From Methylocystis echinoides (lineage in GTDB: Bacteria > Pseudomonadota > Alphaproteobacteria > Rhizobiales > Beijerinckiaceae), in contig NZ_BSEC01000005.1 in assembly GCF_027923385.1 (NCBI RefSeq), forward strand, positions 105,361 through 169,360: DNA of 64,000 bases, written 5' to 3'. The translations under genes were made by a program, and so were the position numbers. The notes under the pieces are model-generated. The model made no database searches. It saw nothing but the letters and a program-made list of their open reading frames with translations, and was not told the DNA's origin. Of the stretch, positions 45,282 to 55,256 are shown one piece after another; position 1 is the first letter of the stretch; each line of letters opens with the position of its first letter.

Positions 45282-46634
45282 ATGACAACCGCTCGGGAAT
45301 GTGAAGACTCCGGACGAGAAGAGTCGACCTTGTCAGATGCGGCGTTGCTCGAGCTCGTGCAGCGACAGACGTTTCTCTACTTCTGGGAGGGAGCGCATCC
45401 GGTCAGCGGCCTCGCGCGCGACAACGTCGGCGTTCTTTCGAATCTTGAAAACGACATCGTCGCGATTGGCGGATCAGGATTCGGCGTCATGGCCATTATC
45501 GTTGCGGCATCGCGGGCGTGGATTTCCCGTGAGAGCGCAGCGACGCGCCTGACGCTCATGCTCGATCTGCTGGAGCGCGCGACCTGTTTTCACGGCCATT
45601 TTCCGCACTTCATGAATGGAAGCACTGGCGCCGTTATACCTTTCAGCCGGAAGGACGATGGCGGCGACATCGTCGAGACCTCGCTGCTCTTTCAAGGCTT
45701 GCTGTGTGCGCGGCAGTATTTCGATCAGGACAACGAGGCTGAAAAACGTCTGCGCGAGCGCATCACCTGTTTGTGGCGTGATGTGGAGTGGAGCTGGCAC
45801 ACTCGAGATGGACGCAGCGTGTTGAACTGGCATTGGAGCCCCAATAATGGTTTCAGCCTCGTGCACGAAATACGCGGCTGGAATGAATGCCTAGTGACTT
45901 ATGTGCTTGCTGCGGCGTCACCACGCTATGCAATCGACGCGTCCGTCTATCACGACGGCTGGGCGCAGGGCCGCAGCTTTTTGAACGGCAAAAGCTACTA
46001 TGGCGTCGAGCTACCGCTCGGCCCCCCTTATGGCGGACCGCTGTTTTTCAGCCATTATTCATTTTGCGGCCTCGATCCGCGGGGGCTTAAGGACATCTAT
46101 GCCGATTACTGGCGACAGAATACCCATCATGTGCAAATCAATTTTGAACATTGCGTTCACAATCCGGGACAACACAAGGGTTACGGCCCGTCCTGCTGGG
46201 GACTTACGGCGAGTGACGACCCAGAGGGCTATAATGTGCATACGCCTGATGAATTCACTTGCGCTTGTGGTTACGGATGCGGAAATGTCGCAGGGCGGTG
46301 TTGCAGGCGGCATGCGCCCGACGAAGACAACGGCGTCATTTCGCCGACCGCGGCTTTGTCCAGCTTTCCATATGCACCCGATGCGGCGCTTCGCGCCATG
46401 CGGTATTTTTACGACCGACTTGGCGACCAACTTTGGGGTCGTTTCGGCTTCGCCGATGCATTCAGCCAGGATATCAACTGGTTTTCGAAGAGTTATTCCG
46501 CGATTAATCAGGGCCCTATCGTTGCGATGATCGAAAATTATCGAACAGGCCTGTTATGGAGCCTATTCATGAAAGATCCCGACGTGCAGGCGGGTTTGCG
46601 CCGACTGGGATTTCGCAGCCCAGATTTGTCCTGA
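45282..46634 (+). CDS. Glucoamylase-like (PF10091-type) glycan hydrolase
   Basis: A 450-residue (alpha/alpha)6-barrel protein of the glucoamylase-like family, whose known members hydrolyse beta-1,2-glucans. Landmarks: LELVQRQTFLYFWEGAHPVSGLARD, GGSGFGVMAIIVAASRAWISR, FHGHFPHFMNGSTG, DIVETSLLFQGLLCARQYF, WNECLVTYVLAAASPRYAI, WGLTASDDPEGYNVHTPDE, GVISPTAALSSFPYAPD, and INQGPIVAMIENYRTGLLW. It has no signal peptide at the chosen ATG (45282, preceded by AGGAA). An unusual Cys-rich insertion (EFTCACGYGCGNVAGRCCRR, residues about 323-345) interrupts the region before ISPTAALSS. Confidence 0.82.
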   Translation: MTTARECEDSGREESTLSDAALLELVQRQTFLYFWEGAHPVSGLARDNVGVLSNLENDIVAIGGSGFGVMAIIVAASRAWISRESAATRLTLMLDLLERATCFHGHFPHFMNGSTGAVIPFSRKDDGGDIVETSLLFQGLLCARQYFDQDNEAEKRLRERITCLWRDVEWSWHTRDGRSVLNWHWSPNNGFSLVHEIRGWNECLVTYVLAAASPRYAIDASVYHDGWAQGRSFLNGKSYYGVELPLGPPYGGPLFFSHYSFCGLDPRGLKDIYADYWRQNTHHVQINFEHCVHNPGQHKGYGPSCWGLTASDDPEGYNVHTPDEFTCACGYGCGNVAGRCCRRHAPDEDNGVISPTAALSSFPYAPDAALRAMRYFYDRLGDQLWGRFGFADAFSQDINWFSKSYSAINQGPIVAMIENYRTGLLWSLFMKDPDVQAGLRRLGFRSPDLS

Positions 46635-46642
46635 GGCTTGAT

Positions 46643-46945
46643 ATGGGAGCGTCGCAAGTTTCGGTGGCCAACCAACACAGCGTGCTTTCCGAGTGGATGG
46701 CACGCCAATACCGATTTTCCGCCGCAGCCATGCTTCGAGCCGTTTCGGCGACGGATCTCCTCAAGGATCGCTGTGAGGGCCATTCGTCCGCGCTGCACGC
46801 CTTCGCGCAAGACATCGAAGGATCGACGACGTCCTGGCCCGCCAAACAGGCCCAATCGACCAAGACGGTTGCCTTTTTTCCGTTTATCGGAAGCGCGGGC
46901 GACGACGCGAAGCCGTTTGAGCAGCTGCGTTCAAGAGGAGCTAAA
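46643..46945 (+). pseudogene. Possible N-terminal fragment of a GH15-type glucoamylase
   Basis: From an ATG 9 bases after the previous stop the frame reads VANQHSVLSEWMARQYRFSA, AAMLRAVSATDLLKDR. That resembles the start of proteobacterial GH15 proteins, from memory. After about 45 residues the similarity is lost, and the frame continues through the CusF-like start without a stop. If right, it is a truncated second glycan hydrolase after the gene at 45282. Confidence 0.3.
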
Positions 46946-46951
46946 CAGACG

Positions 46952-47397
46952 ATGAAAACCCTAAAATCTCCGGCTCTCGGGGGCACCATCCTGATGTGGA
47001 CGTCCCTATACGGCCTCGGTATGTCGCAGGCGCAAAATCACGGTGGCTGCTACGTGACGCTTAGCCCTACGGACGCCACACGCGGCATCCGTTATTGGCG
47101 GCCGCGTCCTCATGCGTCGACTGGTACAAACGTATCGAAAAACTGCGGTCAACCCAAGCGGACACTGGGGAAGTGCCCTGGGTGCATGTCGTCGTGCGGA
47201 AGATCAACCTTCTCGCGAGTCGCATCACGGTTTCGCATGCGGCCATCCCGCAAATCCATATGCCGGCGATGACGATAAACTTCCCGGTCGCCGATACGAC
47301 CCGTCTCGCCACGCTGCATGAGGGCGATGAGGTCGATATCCAATGCGAGCATCGCGGTGGTGCGGTGGGAGTCGTCAACTTCCGCATGTGGCGGTGA
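46952..47397 (+). pseudogene. CusF-like exported protein, frameshifted
   Basis: Starts with a signal peptide after AAGAGGAG (MKTLKSPALGGTILMWTSLY), then GGCYVTLSPTDATRGIRYWR. Near 47100 the frame breaks, and the rest continues two bases over as SSCVDWYKRIEKLRSTQADTGE, WVHVVVRKINLL, RITVSHAAIPQIHMPAMTI, NFPVAD, LHEGDEVDIQCEHRGG to TGA at 47395-47397. The intact relative is at 61714-62199 (about 75% identical by eye in the second half). The break may be real decay or a sequencing error. 47398-47566 shows no gene. Confidence 0.7.
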
Positions 47398-47566
47398 GTT
47401 TCGGACTTGGTGAAATGGCTATAATTATGGTTGTCGATTGTGGCCGGTTCCTCGGCGAAGGAGCCGCGCGCGCCCCTCCACCCCATATGATCGCTGCCGA
47501 GATCGTGTGAATTGGCGGGTACGGTCGCAATGCAGGAGAATCGAGCATGTCGCAGGACCATGATCA

Positions 47567-49010
47567 TTACGTCACTGATAACCGGACATAAGCCGGATGC
47601 AAAGGTCGCAGCGCATTGGCGATGACCAATAGCGACGCGCCGACATCGGCGGCGATGGTGCCCCAAAGGGTGGCCAAGCCGGCGAAAGTGAGTGCCATGA
47701 AGATTGCCTTGACGCCGAGCGAGAACGCAATGTTTTGCCGGATAATAGCAAGTGTACGTTTCGCGGGGTGAACCAGCCAGGGCAACCTTGAGATGTCGTC
47801 GGTCATCAGCGCGATGTCGGCTGTTTCGATCGCGGCGTCGGAGCCAATTGCGCCCATGGCGATGCCGAGACTGGCGCGTGCTAGCGCAGGCGCATCATTT
47901 ACGCCGTCGCTAACCATTGCGACGACGCCATAACGGCCGACCAGCTCGTCAATCTTCTTAACTTTGTCCTCTGGCAACAATTCCGCATATACCTCGTCGA
48001 CGCCGACTTCACGCGCAATGGCTTCGGCTGTGACCCGGTTGTCTCCCGTTAGCATGACAATATGCAAGAGCCGGCAGCATGCAGCCGCCGGACGATTTCG
48101 CCCGCCTCGGGCCGAATGGTGTCGGCCACGGCGATGAGTCCGCAGATATGCCTCGCATTGCCGACGACGATCACGGTCTTGCCACCCCCTCCAATGCTTC
48201 CGCCAGTTCTGCAGACTGGGGCGTATCCTGGCCGCGTTCGACGACATAACGATGGGAGCCGAGCCAGAACGGCTCGCCATCAAACATGCCTGTCAGGCCC
48301 TTTCCTTTGAGCGCCTGGACCTCCGTCGCTGGCGCGGTGCCGCCCACCCGCTCTTGCGCCTTGTGCAGAATGGCGCGCGCCAGCGGGTGCGTGGAACGGG
48401 CCTCGAGCGCCGCCGCACGCGTCAACAATTCAGCGTCCGTATGCGTTCCGAACGGCGCAACACGGACGACCTCCGGCTCGCCGCGCGTGATCGTTCCCGT
48501 CTTGTCCATGGCTATGGCTTTCAGCCGGGCGGGAAGCTCGAGATAAGCCCCGCCCTTGATCAGCACGCCGGCTCAAGCCGATGAAGCGAGCGCCGCGACA
48601 ACGGACACGGGCGTAGAGATCGCTAAGGCGCAGGGACAGGCGATCACCAGCAGGACAAGCGCGCGATAGAACCAATCATCCCATGCTCCCCCGAACGCCA
48701 GTGGCGGCCCGAGAAAAACGACAAGGGCGAACACCATGACCGACGGAGTATAAACGCGGGCAAATTGTTCCACCCATTGCTCCGAGGGAGCGCGCCGAGC
48801 ATGCGCCTCTTCCACCATGCGGATAATGCGGGCGAGCATGGTTAGCGCGCCGTCACCGTTTATCGTGCCGGCAAAGACTTCGGCGCCCGGTTCCTTTTCC
48901 ACAGGCACACTTTCACCAGTGATCGGCGCCTGATTTACGGCGCTGACGCGGCCGTCGAGCGCAATACGCTCGCCGCCGCGAACGACGAACCGGTCGCCGC
49001 GGGATTGACG
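47567..49010 (-). pseudogene. Zn/Cd/Pb-type P1B-ATPase, truncated with frameshifts
   Basis: Three open pieces on the minus strand add up to most of a P1B-2 ATPase. First: DRFVVRGGERIALDGRVSAV, ITGESVPVEKEPGAEVFAGTING, RAPSEQWVEQFARVYTPSVM, IACPCALAISTPVSVVAAL (to about 48573). Second: IKGGAYLELPARLKAIAMDKTGTIT ... STHPLARAILHKAQE (48171-48566). Third: [43 protein letters not shown] (47567 to about 48060). Junctions are frameshifts near 48570, 48180 and 48060. The metal-binding N-terminus and first two spans are missing. GDGVNDAP reads SDGVNDAP. No ATPase can be made. Confidence 0.82.
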
Positions 49011-49245
49011 TTGCGCGTGGCGTCGGGGCGATGGCGGGGCCGGTCCTCGGAACGGCTTAGGCGGCGATCGTCTGGAGGGGCGTCTCACGGACTTCCGAGA
49101 CGGCGTTGCTGGAGACCTCCTCGGTAGTGCTCGGACTACGACGCACGAGCCTCCAGAGCGGTTGAAAGGCAGCGCGACGCAGACAGCTCGCCATGCCCGC
49201 GAGACGGCCGCGCTTTTAATCAATCAACCAGTTTACGGAGGTTCC
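49011..49245. other. Unassigned DNA
   Basis: About 235 bases after the P-ATPase break with only chance frames; the point where the similarity stops (about 49010) is a rearrangement junction. Confidence 0.35.
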
Positions 49246-49473
49246 TCATTCATTACAGGTCCACTGCCAGCCTTCGAGGATGTCCCAATCCCAGCAGACG
49301 CCGGGCTCGTGCTTAGTGGGAGTGCTCCAGTCGCGGTGCTGATACCGAAAATGGCCGCCATAATCCGGCCGGGTGGTCCCATGGAGGGGATGGCCCGCAG
49401 CATCATGGGCTAGAGCCAACGGCGTAGCTGTAAGAAACGCTGCTACTGTCAGAAGCGTGAGTTTTTTATGCAT
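49246..49473 (-). CDS. Small exported HRDW/WxWxC protein, family 1 (copy 3)
   Basis: A 75-residue protein with a signal peptide (LTLLTVAAFLTATPLALA). Mature part: HDAAGHPLHGTTRPDYGGHF, RYQHRDWSTPTKHEPGVCWDWDILEGWQWTCNE. ATG at 49473 has an excellent ribosome-binding site (GGGAGGTG). It lies between a P-ATPase remnant and an IS21 remnant. See 8816-9043 for the family. Confidence 0.72.
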   Translation of the reverse strand: MHKKLTLLTVAAFLTATPLALAHDAAGHPLHGTTRPDYGGHFRYQHRDWSTPTKHEPGVCWDWDILEGWQWTCNE

Positions 49474-49679
49474 GTGGCACCTCCCTGCCGGCGCGATACC
49501 GATGATGAACATGGATACTTAGCGCAACGCGGCCGACGCGAATGCCGAGACGCCAATTTTTTTCTCTCGACTCGTTTTGGGTGCCCCGATCGCCAACCTG
49601 TCAATTGCTTCAATTCCAGCGCCTCAATTCGCATTTGCTCTGCACGCGGCCCTGACCTTCATCGACGTCTTCTCCGCGC

Positions 49680-50241
<562 letters not shown>

Positions 50242-50245
50242 TTCT

Positions 50246-51168
50246 CCCAAAAAACGCCGGTTGCCAATCGCAACTGCAAGCCCGCCGACTCGACCCGTCA
50301 CGCCCTTTCCGACGGGCGCGTCAAAATCCGTGGCTTCGGTAAGGATCAAGTTGTGCTCGTTCGCCGCCTGAACAATCGCCTGCGCGAGCGGATGTTCGCT
50401 TGCCCGTTCGAGGCTTGCGGCGACTCTCAGGAGCTCGTTTTCTGTTATTTCTGCCAGGGGGCGGATCGCTGTCACACGAGGTTTGCCTTCCGTCAGCGTG
50501 CCAGTCTTGTCGATGACGAGCGTGTCAACCTTTTCCAGCCGCTCGAGCGCTTCGGCGTTTTTGATCAGGACGCCCGATTGCGCGCCGCGCCCGACGCCGA
50601 CCATGATCGACATTGGCGTGCCGAGGCCAAGGGCGCAAGGACAGGCGATGATGAGCACCGAGACCGCAGCGATCAGCCCGTAACTCATGCTCGGCTCAGG
50701 CCCCCAAATCACCCAGGCGGCAAAGGCGGCGATCCCGACGAGGATCACCAGAGGCACAAACCAGCCCGAGACCTGATCAGCAAGGCGTTGAATGGGCGCT
50801 CGGCTCCTCTGCGCGGAAGTGATCATTTCTACAATGCGAGAGAGCATTGTATCGCTTCCCACCTTGTCGGCGCTCATCACGAATCTGCCGGTCTTTGAGC
50901 GTGCCGCCGATCACATTATCTCCAACGCTCTTGATCACTGGCATGGACTCGCCCGTCACCATGGACTCATCCACCGAACTCCGGCCCTCGACAAGGGCTC
51001 CATCGACTGGGACCTTCTCCCCAGGGCGAACGCGCAAGCGGTCGCTGACGCGAACTTGCTCCAGAGCGACTTCCTCGTCCGAACCGTCATCTCGAACACG
51101 CTTCGCCGTGACCGGGGCGAGGTTAAGCAGGGCGCGAATAGCCCCGCCCGTCTGTTCCCGAGCGCGGA
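50246..51168 (-). pseudogene. copA: Truncated second copy of copA
   Basis: On the minus strand it spans residues about 217-520 of Cop[43 protein letters not shown], then a frameshift near 50890, [55 protein letters not shown], and [11 protein letters not shown]. It is about 90% identical to the intact copA at 41882-44164 by eye. The 3' side is cut by the IS21 remnant (about 50245) and the 5' side by the transposon remnant (51169). A short insertion or deletion at about 50890 further breaks it. Confidence 0.85.
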
Positions 51169-51700
51169 TGTCGATTTCGGTTTCAAATGAGACTATATCG
51201 GCAAATTTTCGGTTTCAATTGAGATTGATCGACCGGTCGATCGACCGTACTATAGCGACATGACTGGTCTGGATCGACGATCCAAACGATTCGCGTTGGC
51301 AGGAGGCCGAACGCCGAGACCAATTTCTGCGCGAACTGTTGAAGGCAACTGGATGGAAAGCAACCCGCGACGTCGTCGATGCCGCGCGCATGACCTTTGG
51401 TGTCAACCGCTCGACGGTATACAGAATAATCAGTCGATTTCTTGCGACGCGAAGGACCTCAAGCCTGGTGCCTGCCGATCGCGGAACTCCGCGAGGAGTC
51501 AAGCGCGTTGATAGCAGGGTCGAGCGCGTCATTGCTGAAATGTCGAGCGCTGGAAGCCAACGCTTGAACGTGAAGCGGTCTTTGCTTGAACGCGTCCGAT
51601 TTTCGGTTTCAATTGAGACTCAAATTGACATCCAGTCTCAAATGAAACCGAAAAAGCGCGCCGGATACCCTTCGGTCTCACTTTGAAACCGAAATCGACA
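51169..51700. mobile_element. 532-bp TG...CA transposon remnant with five transposase-site-like repeats
   Basis: TGTCGATTTCGGTTTCAAA at 51169-51187 recurs as an inverted repeat ending at 51700, giving 19-bp terminal repeats with TG...CA ends. Inside are further TTTCGGTTTCAA(T/A)TGAGA motifs: 51207 (plus), 51601 (plus) and 51634-51651 (minus). Multiple end sites and TG...CA ends fit Mu/Tn7/Tn5053-type elements (TnsB/TniA/MuA transposases). A 16-bp palindrome GATCGACCGGTCGATC lies at 51227-51242. Flanking 5-mers differ (GCGGA and ACGGC), so no target duplication remains. Left flank is truncated copA, right flank truncated pstS. Confidence 0.6.
51264..51560 (+). pseudogene. TniA/TnsB-like transposase, N-terminal fragment
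   Basis: Frame reads WQEAERRDQFLRELLKATGW, VVDAARMTFGVNRSTVYRIISRF, SLVPADRGTPRGVKRVDSRVERVIAEM, a helix-turn-helix type start seen in TnsB/TniA-like (Mu C-terminal domain) transposases. No in-frame start codon exists (a TGA precedes the frame), and the catalytic DDE domain is absent. Only the DNA-binding part is left between the end repeats. Confidence 0.5.
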
Positions 51701-52189
51701 ACGGCGGTCGAATGGCCCGCTGGCCTCGGAGCCAAGGGCAACGAAGGCGTCGCCAACAACGTCATCAACACCAAAGGAGCGATCGGCTACGTCGAATATG
51801 CTTACGTGAAGCAGAACAAGTTGACATTCGCCAAGGTCGTCAACAAAGCGGGCAACGTCGTTTCGCCGGACGCAAACAGCTTCCAGGCGGCTGCTGCAAG
51901 CGCGGATTGGGCGCATTCTCACAGTTTCTACGTAATTCTGACCAATCAGCCCGGCGCTAAGGCATGGCCGATTGCCGGTGCGACTTTCATCCTGATGCAC
52001 AAGAAGCCTGCTGATCCTGTCGCGACGGAGGCGGCTTTGAAGTTCTTTTCGTGGGCTTACGAAAAGGGGGACAAGCTTGCTGAAGAGCTCGAATATGTTC
52101 CCATGCCTGACGCGGTAGTCGCTCAGGTCAAGAAGACATGGGCCACGGAATTCGTTGGTCCTGAAGGCAAGCCGCTGGCTGCCCAGTAA
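51701..52189 (+). pseudogene. PstS-like phosphate-binding protein, C-terminal fragment
   Basis: Reads AVEWPAGLGAKGNEGVANNVINTKGAIGYVEYAYVKQNKLTF and KFFSWAYEKGDKLAEELEYVPMPDAVVAQVKKTWA to TAA at 52187-52189. This is the second half of a high-affinity phosphate-binding protein of the Pst ABC system. The first half and signal peptide are lost at the transposon end. Because the frame opens directly from the element, no product is expected. Confidence 0.8.
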
Positions 52190-52238
52190 GACTTGATAGA
52201 GACGCCGGTTCAATCCAACTGGCGTCACACATCTGGCC

Positions 52239-52883
52239 CTACGTTTGGTCGATGACTAAATCCGTGGCGCACTGCGCGATTTTTGCGAAGGAAGCCAAAA
52301 CCTTCCTCAAGCTCGAATAAATTTCAGATTGAGCGAGGAAGCCTATCGGATCGCTCTCTCGATGTTCCAAAAAAAGCTTCTTTAGCCCCTGCTCTCTAAT
52401 GACTTCGGAATGCTCTCCAAGCGCTGAAACTTGTTTTTCGTAATCGTTTAGGCGCTCGGCGTTTTTCCGGGCCGATCTTAACAACGGCATGGCTTCTTGG
52501 GTGAGCTCAGCCGCTTGCACGATGAGGTTCCCAATCGCCTGCATTTCAGCGTCAAATCGAGAAATCTCGTAAATGGAAGCCTTTTTTGAAAGCTGATTTA
52601 TATGATCAATCACGTCATCCATCGCGTTGATGAGCGCAGAAATGTCGCTTCGAAAAAAGGGAGCAATCAGTGTCTTGCGTATTTGTTCTAACGTTGATCG
52701 AGTAATAAGATCGCCGTCTGCTTCTAATCGTCTTATCTCTTGGCCGAAGCTCTCGCAATTTTTGTCTCCATCTAACATTTTACGGAGCGCTCGTGCCGCC
52801 TCGGAAATATTGACGGATTGCCGCTCGAAAGCGTCAAAGAAACGGTTCTTTCGAGGTGTAAACATTTGCAGCCACTCAGACAT
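52239..52883 (-). CDS. DUF47-type PhoU-like protein
   Basis: A 214-residue helical protein of the DUF47 (PhoU-like) family that commonly accompanies Pit-type phosphate transporters. FFDAFERQSVNISEAARALRKML, FGQEIRRLEADGDLITRSTLEQIRK, ALINAMDDVIDHINQLSKKASIYEI fit the family start. ATG at 52883 gives MSEWLQMFTPRKNRFF, the family start; one 12 codons upstream is possible. It lies convergent to the pstS fragment. A partner pit gene is absent here. Confidence 0.82.
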   Translation of the reverse strand: MSEWLQMFTPRKNRFFDAFERQSVNISEAARALRKMLDGDKNCESFGQEIRRLEADGDLITRSTLEQIRKTLIAPFFRSDISALINAMDDVIDHINQLSKKASIYEISRFDAEMQAIGNLIVQAAELTQEAMPLLRSARKNAERLNDYEKQVSALGEHSEVIREQGLKKLFLEHRESDPIGFLAQSEIYSSLRKVLASFAKIAQCATDLVIDQT

Positions 52884-52923
52884 CGGCGCCTTCTCGTAAC
52901 TTCTGACGCGGTCACGCATGCCT

Positions 52924-53060
52924 CTAGATTCTACCCGCAGAGACAAGGGCTTTTGCCAACAACGGAAACAAGATCGCACTTGGGATAATCCCGAGCAGCC
53001 GTCCGCCGGCAAATGCCCCGAAAATGGAGCTGAGCGCCATTATAGGACAAAGGGGCGGCT
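52924..53060 (-). pseudogene. TauE/SafE-type permease, second C-terminal fragment
   Basis: Reads MALSSIFGAFAGGRLLGIIPSAILFPLL on the minus strand, almost the same as residues in 1594-1803. Only one and a half membrane spans remain. Confidence 0.5.
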
Positions 53061-53102
53061 TTGCCGCAACACGGCGAATTGGGGGATTAAGCGCCGAGTT
53101 CG

Positions 53103-54095
53103 TCAACCCGGCGCGTATTCCATTGATTTGAAGGTGAGGCGCCTGACCCGTTCCGGCGCGTCGGCAATCTTGCGGATTGCGCCCCACGTCTGCTTGAAGT
53201 TCGGAATGAGCAATTCGTTGACGCCGGGCGATACGACATTGCCCTCAACGCCATTCGGATAGCCGAACAGCATAAATGTCTGCTTACGCTTGGCGGTTGG
53301 AGTCGGGTAGGCGATCGCTTGAGTTGAGCCGTTGTCGTTATAGATTTCGACGAGAGCGCCGGCTTCGAGCTTCAGCTCCACCATGTCCCGCGGGTTCATT
53401 TCGATGAAGGGGTATGGCCAGCGGTCCATGACAAAGTCGTATTGCTGATCAAGATAGGCGGTCTGCCAAACGTGATTCGTGCGGCCGCTATTGATAAGGA
53501 ACGGCCATTTCTTGCGCTCGGCCCGTTTATCGGCGAGCTGTAGGCCGCGCCACTTCGTGGGCATGAAGACGGCCTTGCCATCCTTGGTGTCGAATCTGCC
53601 GTCAACATAGAGGCGCATAGAGCCGATGATCTTGCCGTCCGCAAATGCGGTCGCCGGCTCTTGGAAACCATTCGTGCCCATCGCGCGCAGCCGCTCGTAG
53701 GTGACGAATTGGCCGCCCTTCTTATGAGCATGGTAGCCGTCCATGAAGGCGTCTTCCTCCTTCTTCCAGTCGAACCCTTTGAAGTGGTCGGCGTATTTAT
53801 TGTTGCCCTGCTCGCGCAGCACCCGCTCCATATGGTTGGCGATGCGCGCGGCGATCAGGCAGTCAGGCAGAGCCTGGCCGGGTCGGTCCATGTAACGCTC
53901 GGTGAGCCGCATGCGACGCTCGCCGTTCATCGAGGTAAGGTTCATCTCTCCCGAAGTCGCCGCCGGTAGCCAAACATGACAGGCCTGCCCGATCTTAGTC
54001 GGCACGATGTCGACGTCGACGGCGAAGAGCCCCCCTTCTTGATCGCCGCCATGATTGTCTTCACAAGCTGCGATCGATCGCCGTAAGGCGCGCCG
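53103..54095 (-). pseudogene. aioA: Arsenite oxidase large subunit, C-terminal fragment
   Basis: The frame from 54005 encodes DVDIVPTKIGQACHVWLPAA, TSGEMNLTSMNGERRMRLTERYMD, ALPDCLIAARIANHMERVL, FVTYERLRAMGTNGFQEPATAF, VWQTAYLDQQYDFVMDRWPYPFIEMNPRDMVELKL, and NVVSPGVNELLIPNFKQTWGAIRKI. These are typical of AioA, the molybdopterin subunit that oxidises As(III) to As(V) in the periplasm. Upstream, after a frame change in a G-run near 54036, KLSGAPYGDRSQLVKTIMAA continues the similarity to about 54095. About 300 of about 825 residues are present. The Fe-S cluster region is missing, and no aioB is seen. Confidence 0.85.
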
Positions 54096-54229
54096 CTAAG
54101 CTTCTATTTTAATTTTCTGGCAAGCATTTCTAAAATTTTGGCGCTCGCGTTGGATTTGCCCCTTGGCGCCGGCGCGGGAATCTCCGATGCTAATAGACAG
54201 GCGGCCGTCATCAAATCTTATGCGATCAC

Positions 54230-54811
54230 ATGAATAAAAGGCGGGTGGCAGGGGGAGCTCGAGGTCGGAAGACGACGAAGCCGACGGATGAACATCATCG
54301 ACTGATGGTGATTTCGATGGAGGATCGGCTCGCCTCTCCGCACCTGGAGCGGTTAGCGAAGAACCTGATTGCGCATTTGGAAAAGAGCGGGATGACAAAA
54401 CCCCAATTTGCCGAGTCGATCGGCATGTCCGGCTCTCAGTTTCGTTATGTTCGCAGTCGGGCCGCGAATCCCTCCATCGAGATGCTTGCAAAGATTTCCG
54501 CCAAGCTGAAGACCCCTCTTTACGAGCTCTTAGAGGACTGCCAACTTGGACATCGTCGCAACTTGTCCGCGAAGCAGATGTCGAAAAACCTTTCGGTGAT
54601 CGTGAAGAGAAAGTACGTTGAGAGCGGATTGGATAAGGAGCAATTCGCGAAAATTATTGGCGTTTCCCTCCCGCAGTTGTATTTGATGCTACGGGGAGAC
54701 TCGAACCCATCGCTCCTCGCTGTCGTCGAGATCGCGAGACGACTAGGCATTGGAATGTGGGAGCTGTTGGGAGTGAAACTGATGCAGATCGAAAAACCCC
54801 TGGCTCGTTAG
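54230..54811 (+). CDS. Two-domain HTH (XRE-type) regulator
   Basis: A 193-residue protein with two helix-turn-helix domains: LAKNLIAHLEKSGMTKPQFAESIGMSGSQFRYVRSRAANPSIEML (about 43-88) and LSVIVKRKYVESGLDKEQFAKIIGVSLPQLYLMLRGDSNPSLLAV (about 122-168). A basic N-terminal tail precedes them (MNKRRVAGGARGRKTTK). Tandem XRE repeats can act as one-polypeptide dimers. No target is known; it is divergent from the aioA fragment. Start could also be the ATG at 54305 or 54317. Confidence 0.7.
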   Translation: MNKRRVAGGARGRKTTKPTDEHHRLMVISMEDRLASPHLERLAKNLIAHLEKSGMTKPQFAESIGMSGSQFRYVRSRAANPSIEMLAKISAKLKTPLYELLEDCQLGHRRNLSAKQMSKNLSVIVKRKYVESGLDKEQFAKIIGVSLPQLYLMLRGDSNPSLLAVVEIARRLGIGMWELLGVKLMQIEKPLAR

Positions 54812-55019
54812 GGCGGGTCGAGGGATCGACGAAATCACGCGTCTTCCGCGCACCCAATGCGCGTGGAGCACTACGCTACCGGTCGCCCTTAGGCAAGCTG
54901 CCTCTGAGACGGCCGCGCGAGCCCCAATTAGATGTATCGGACGCCGTCTCTTGGGTCGAGGGGGCTGGCTTGTGAGTGCGTCTCAGGCTTCCCATATGGG
55001 TCACGAGGGGAATGTCGCA

Positions 55020-55220
55020 ATGTCTGAAAAAGCCAAACGCTACGCCTTCCTGACCGCGGGTTTTGCGGTGATACTGTTCGCCAATTTCTACATCGGCGAG
55101 ACGCCGCTCGGGTGGGCGACGCTCTTTGCGGGGCTCGGCATTTACTACTGCGGCTGGCGTGGCGTTTGTCCGGCCTGCGAGGCCGGGCGTTGCGGGGTCG
55201 AGTCGCACTCCCGAGTGTGA
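55020..55220 (+). CDS. Small two-span membrane protein with a Cys-rich tail
   Basis: A 66-residue protein: MSEKAKRYAFLTAGFAVILFANFYIGETPLGWATLFAGLGIYYCGW followed by GVCPACEAGRCG. The tail has three cysteines in CPACEAGRC, a possible metal site in the cytoplasm or periplasm depending on topology. GAGGGG lies about 9 bases before the chosen ATG; longer starts exist at 54951 and 54996. Not recognised. It ends only 36 bases from the end of convergent cusA C. Confidence 0.55.
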   Translation: MSEKAKRYAFLTAGFAVILFANFYIGETPLGWATLFAGLGIYYCGWRGVCPACEAGRCGVESHSRV

Positions 55221-55256
55221 ATCGGCATGCGGGCTTGTCTTGGCACCTCTGCACCC

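Noticed and set aside
45006..45288. Possible gene remnant on the minus strand reading EFEQPFAKAPGISIWGISPL
   Set aside because: Could be a relic but I cannot match it to any family, and no start or stop context supports it.
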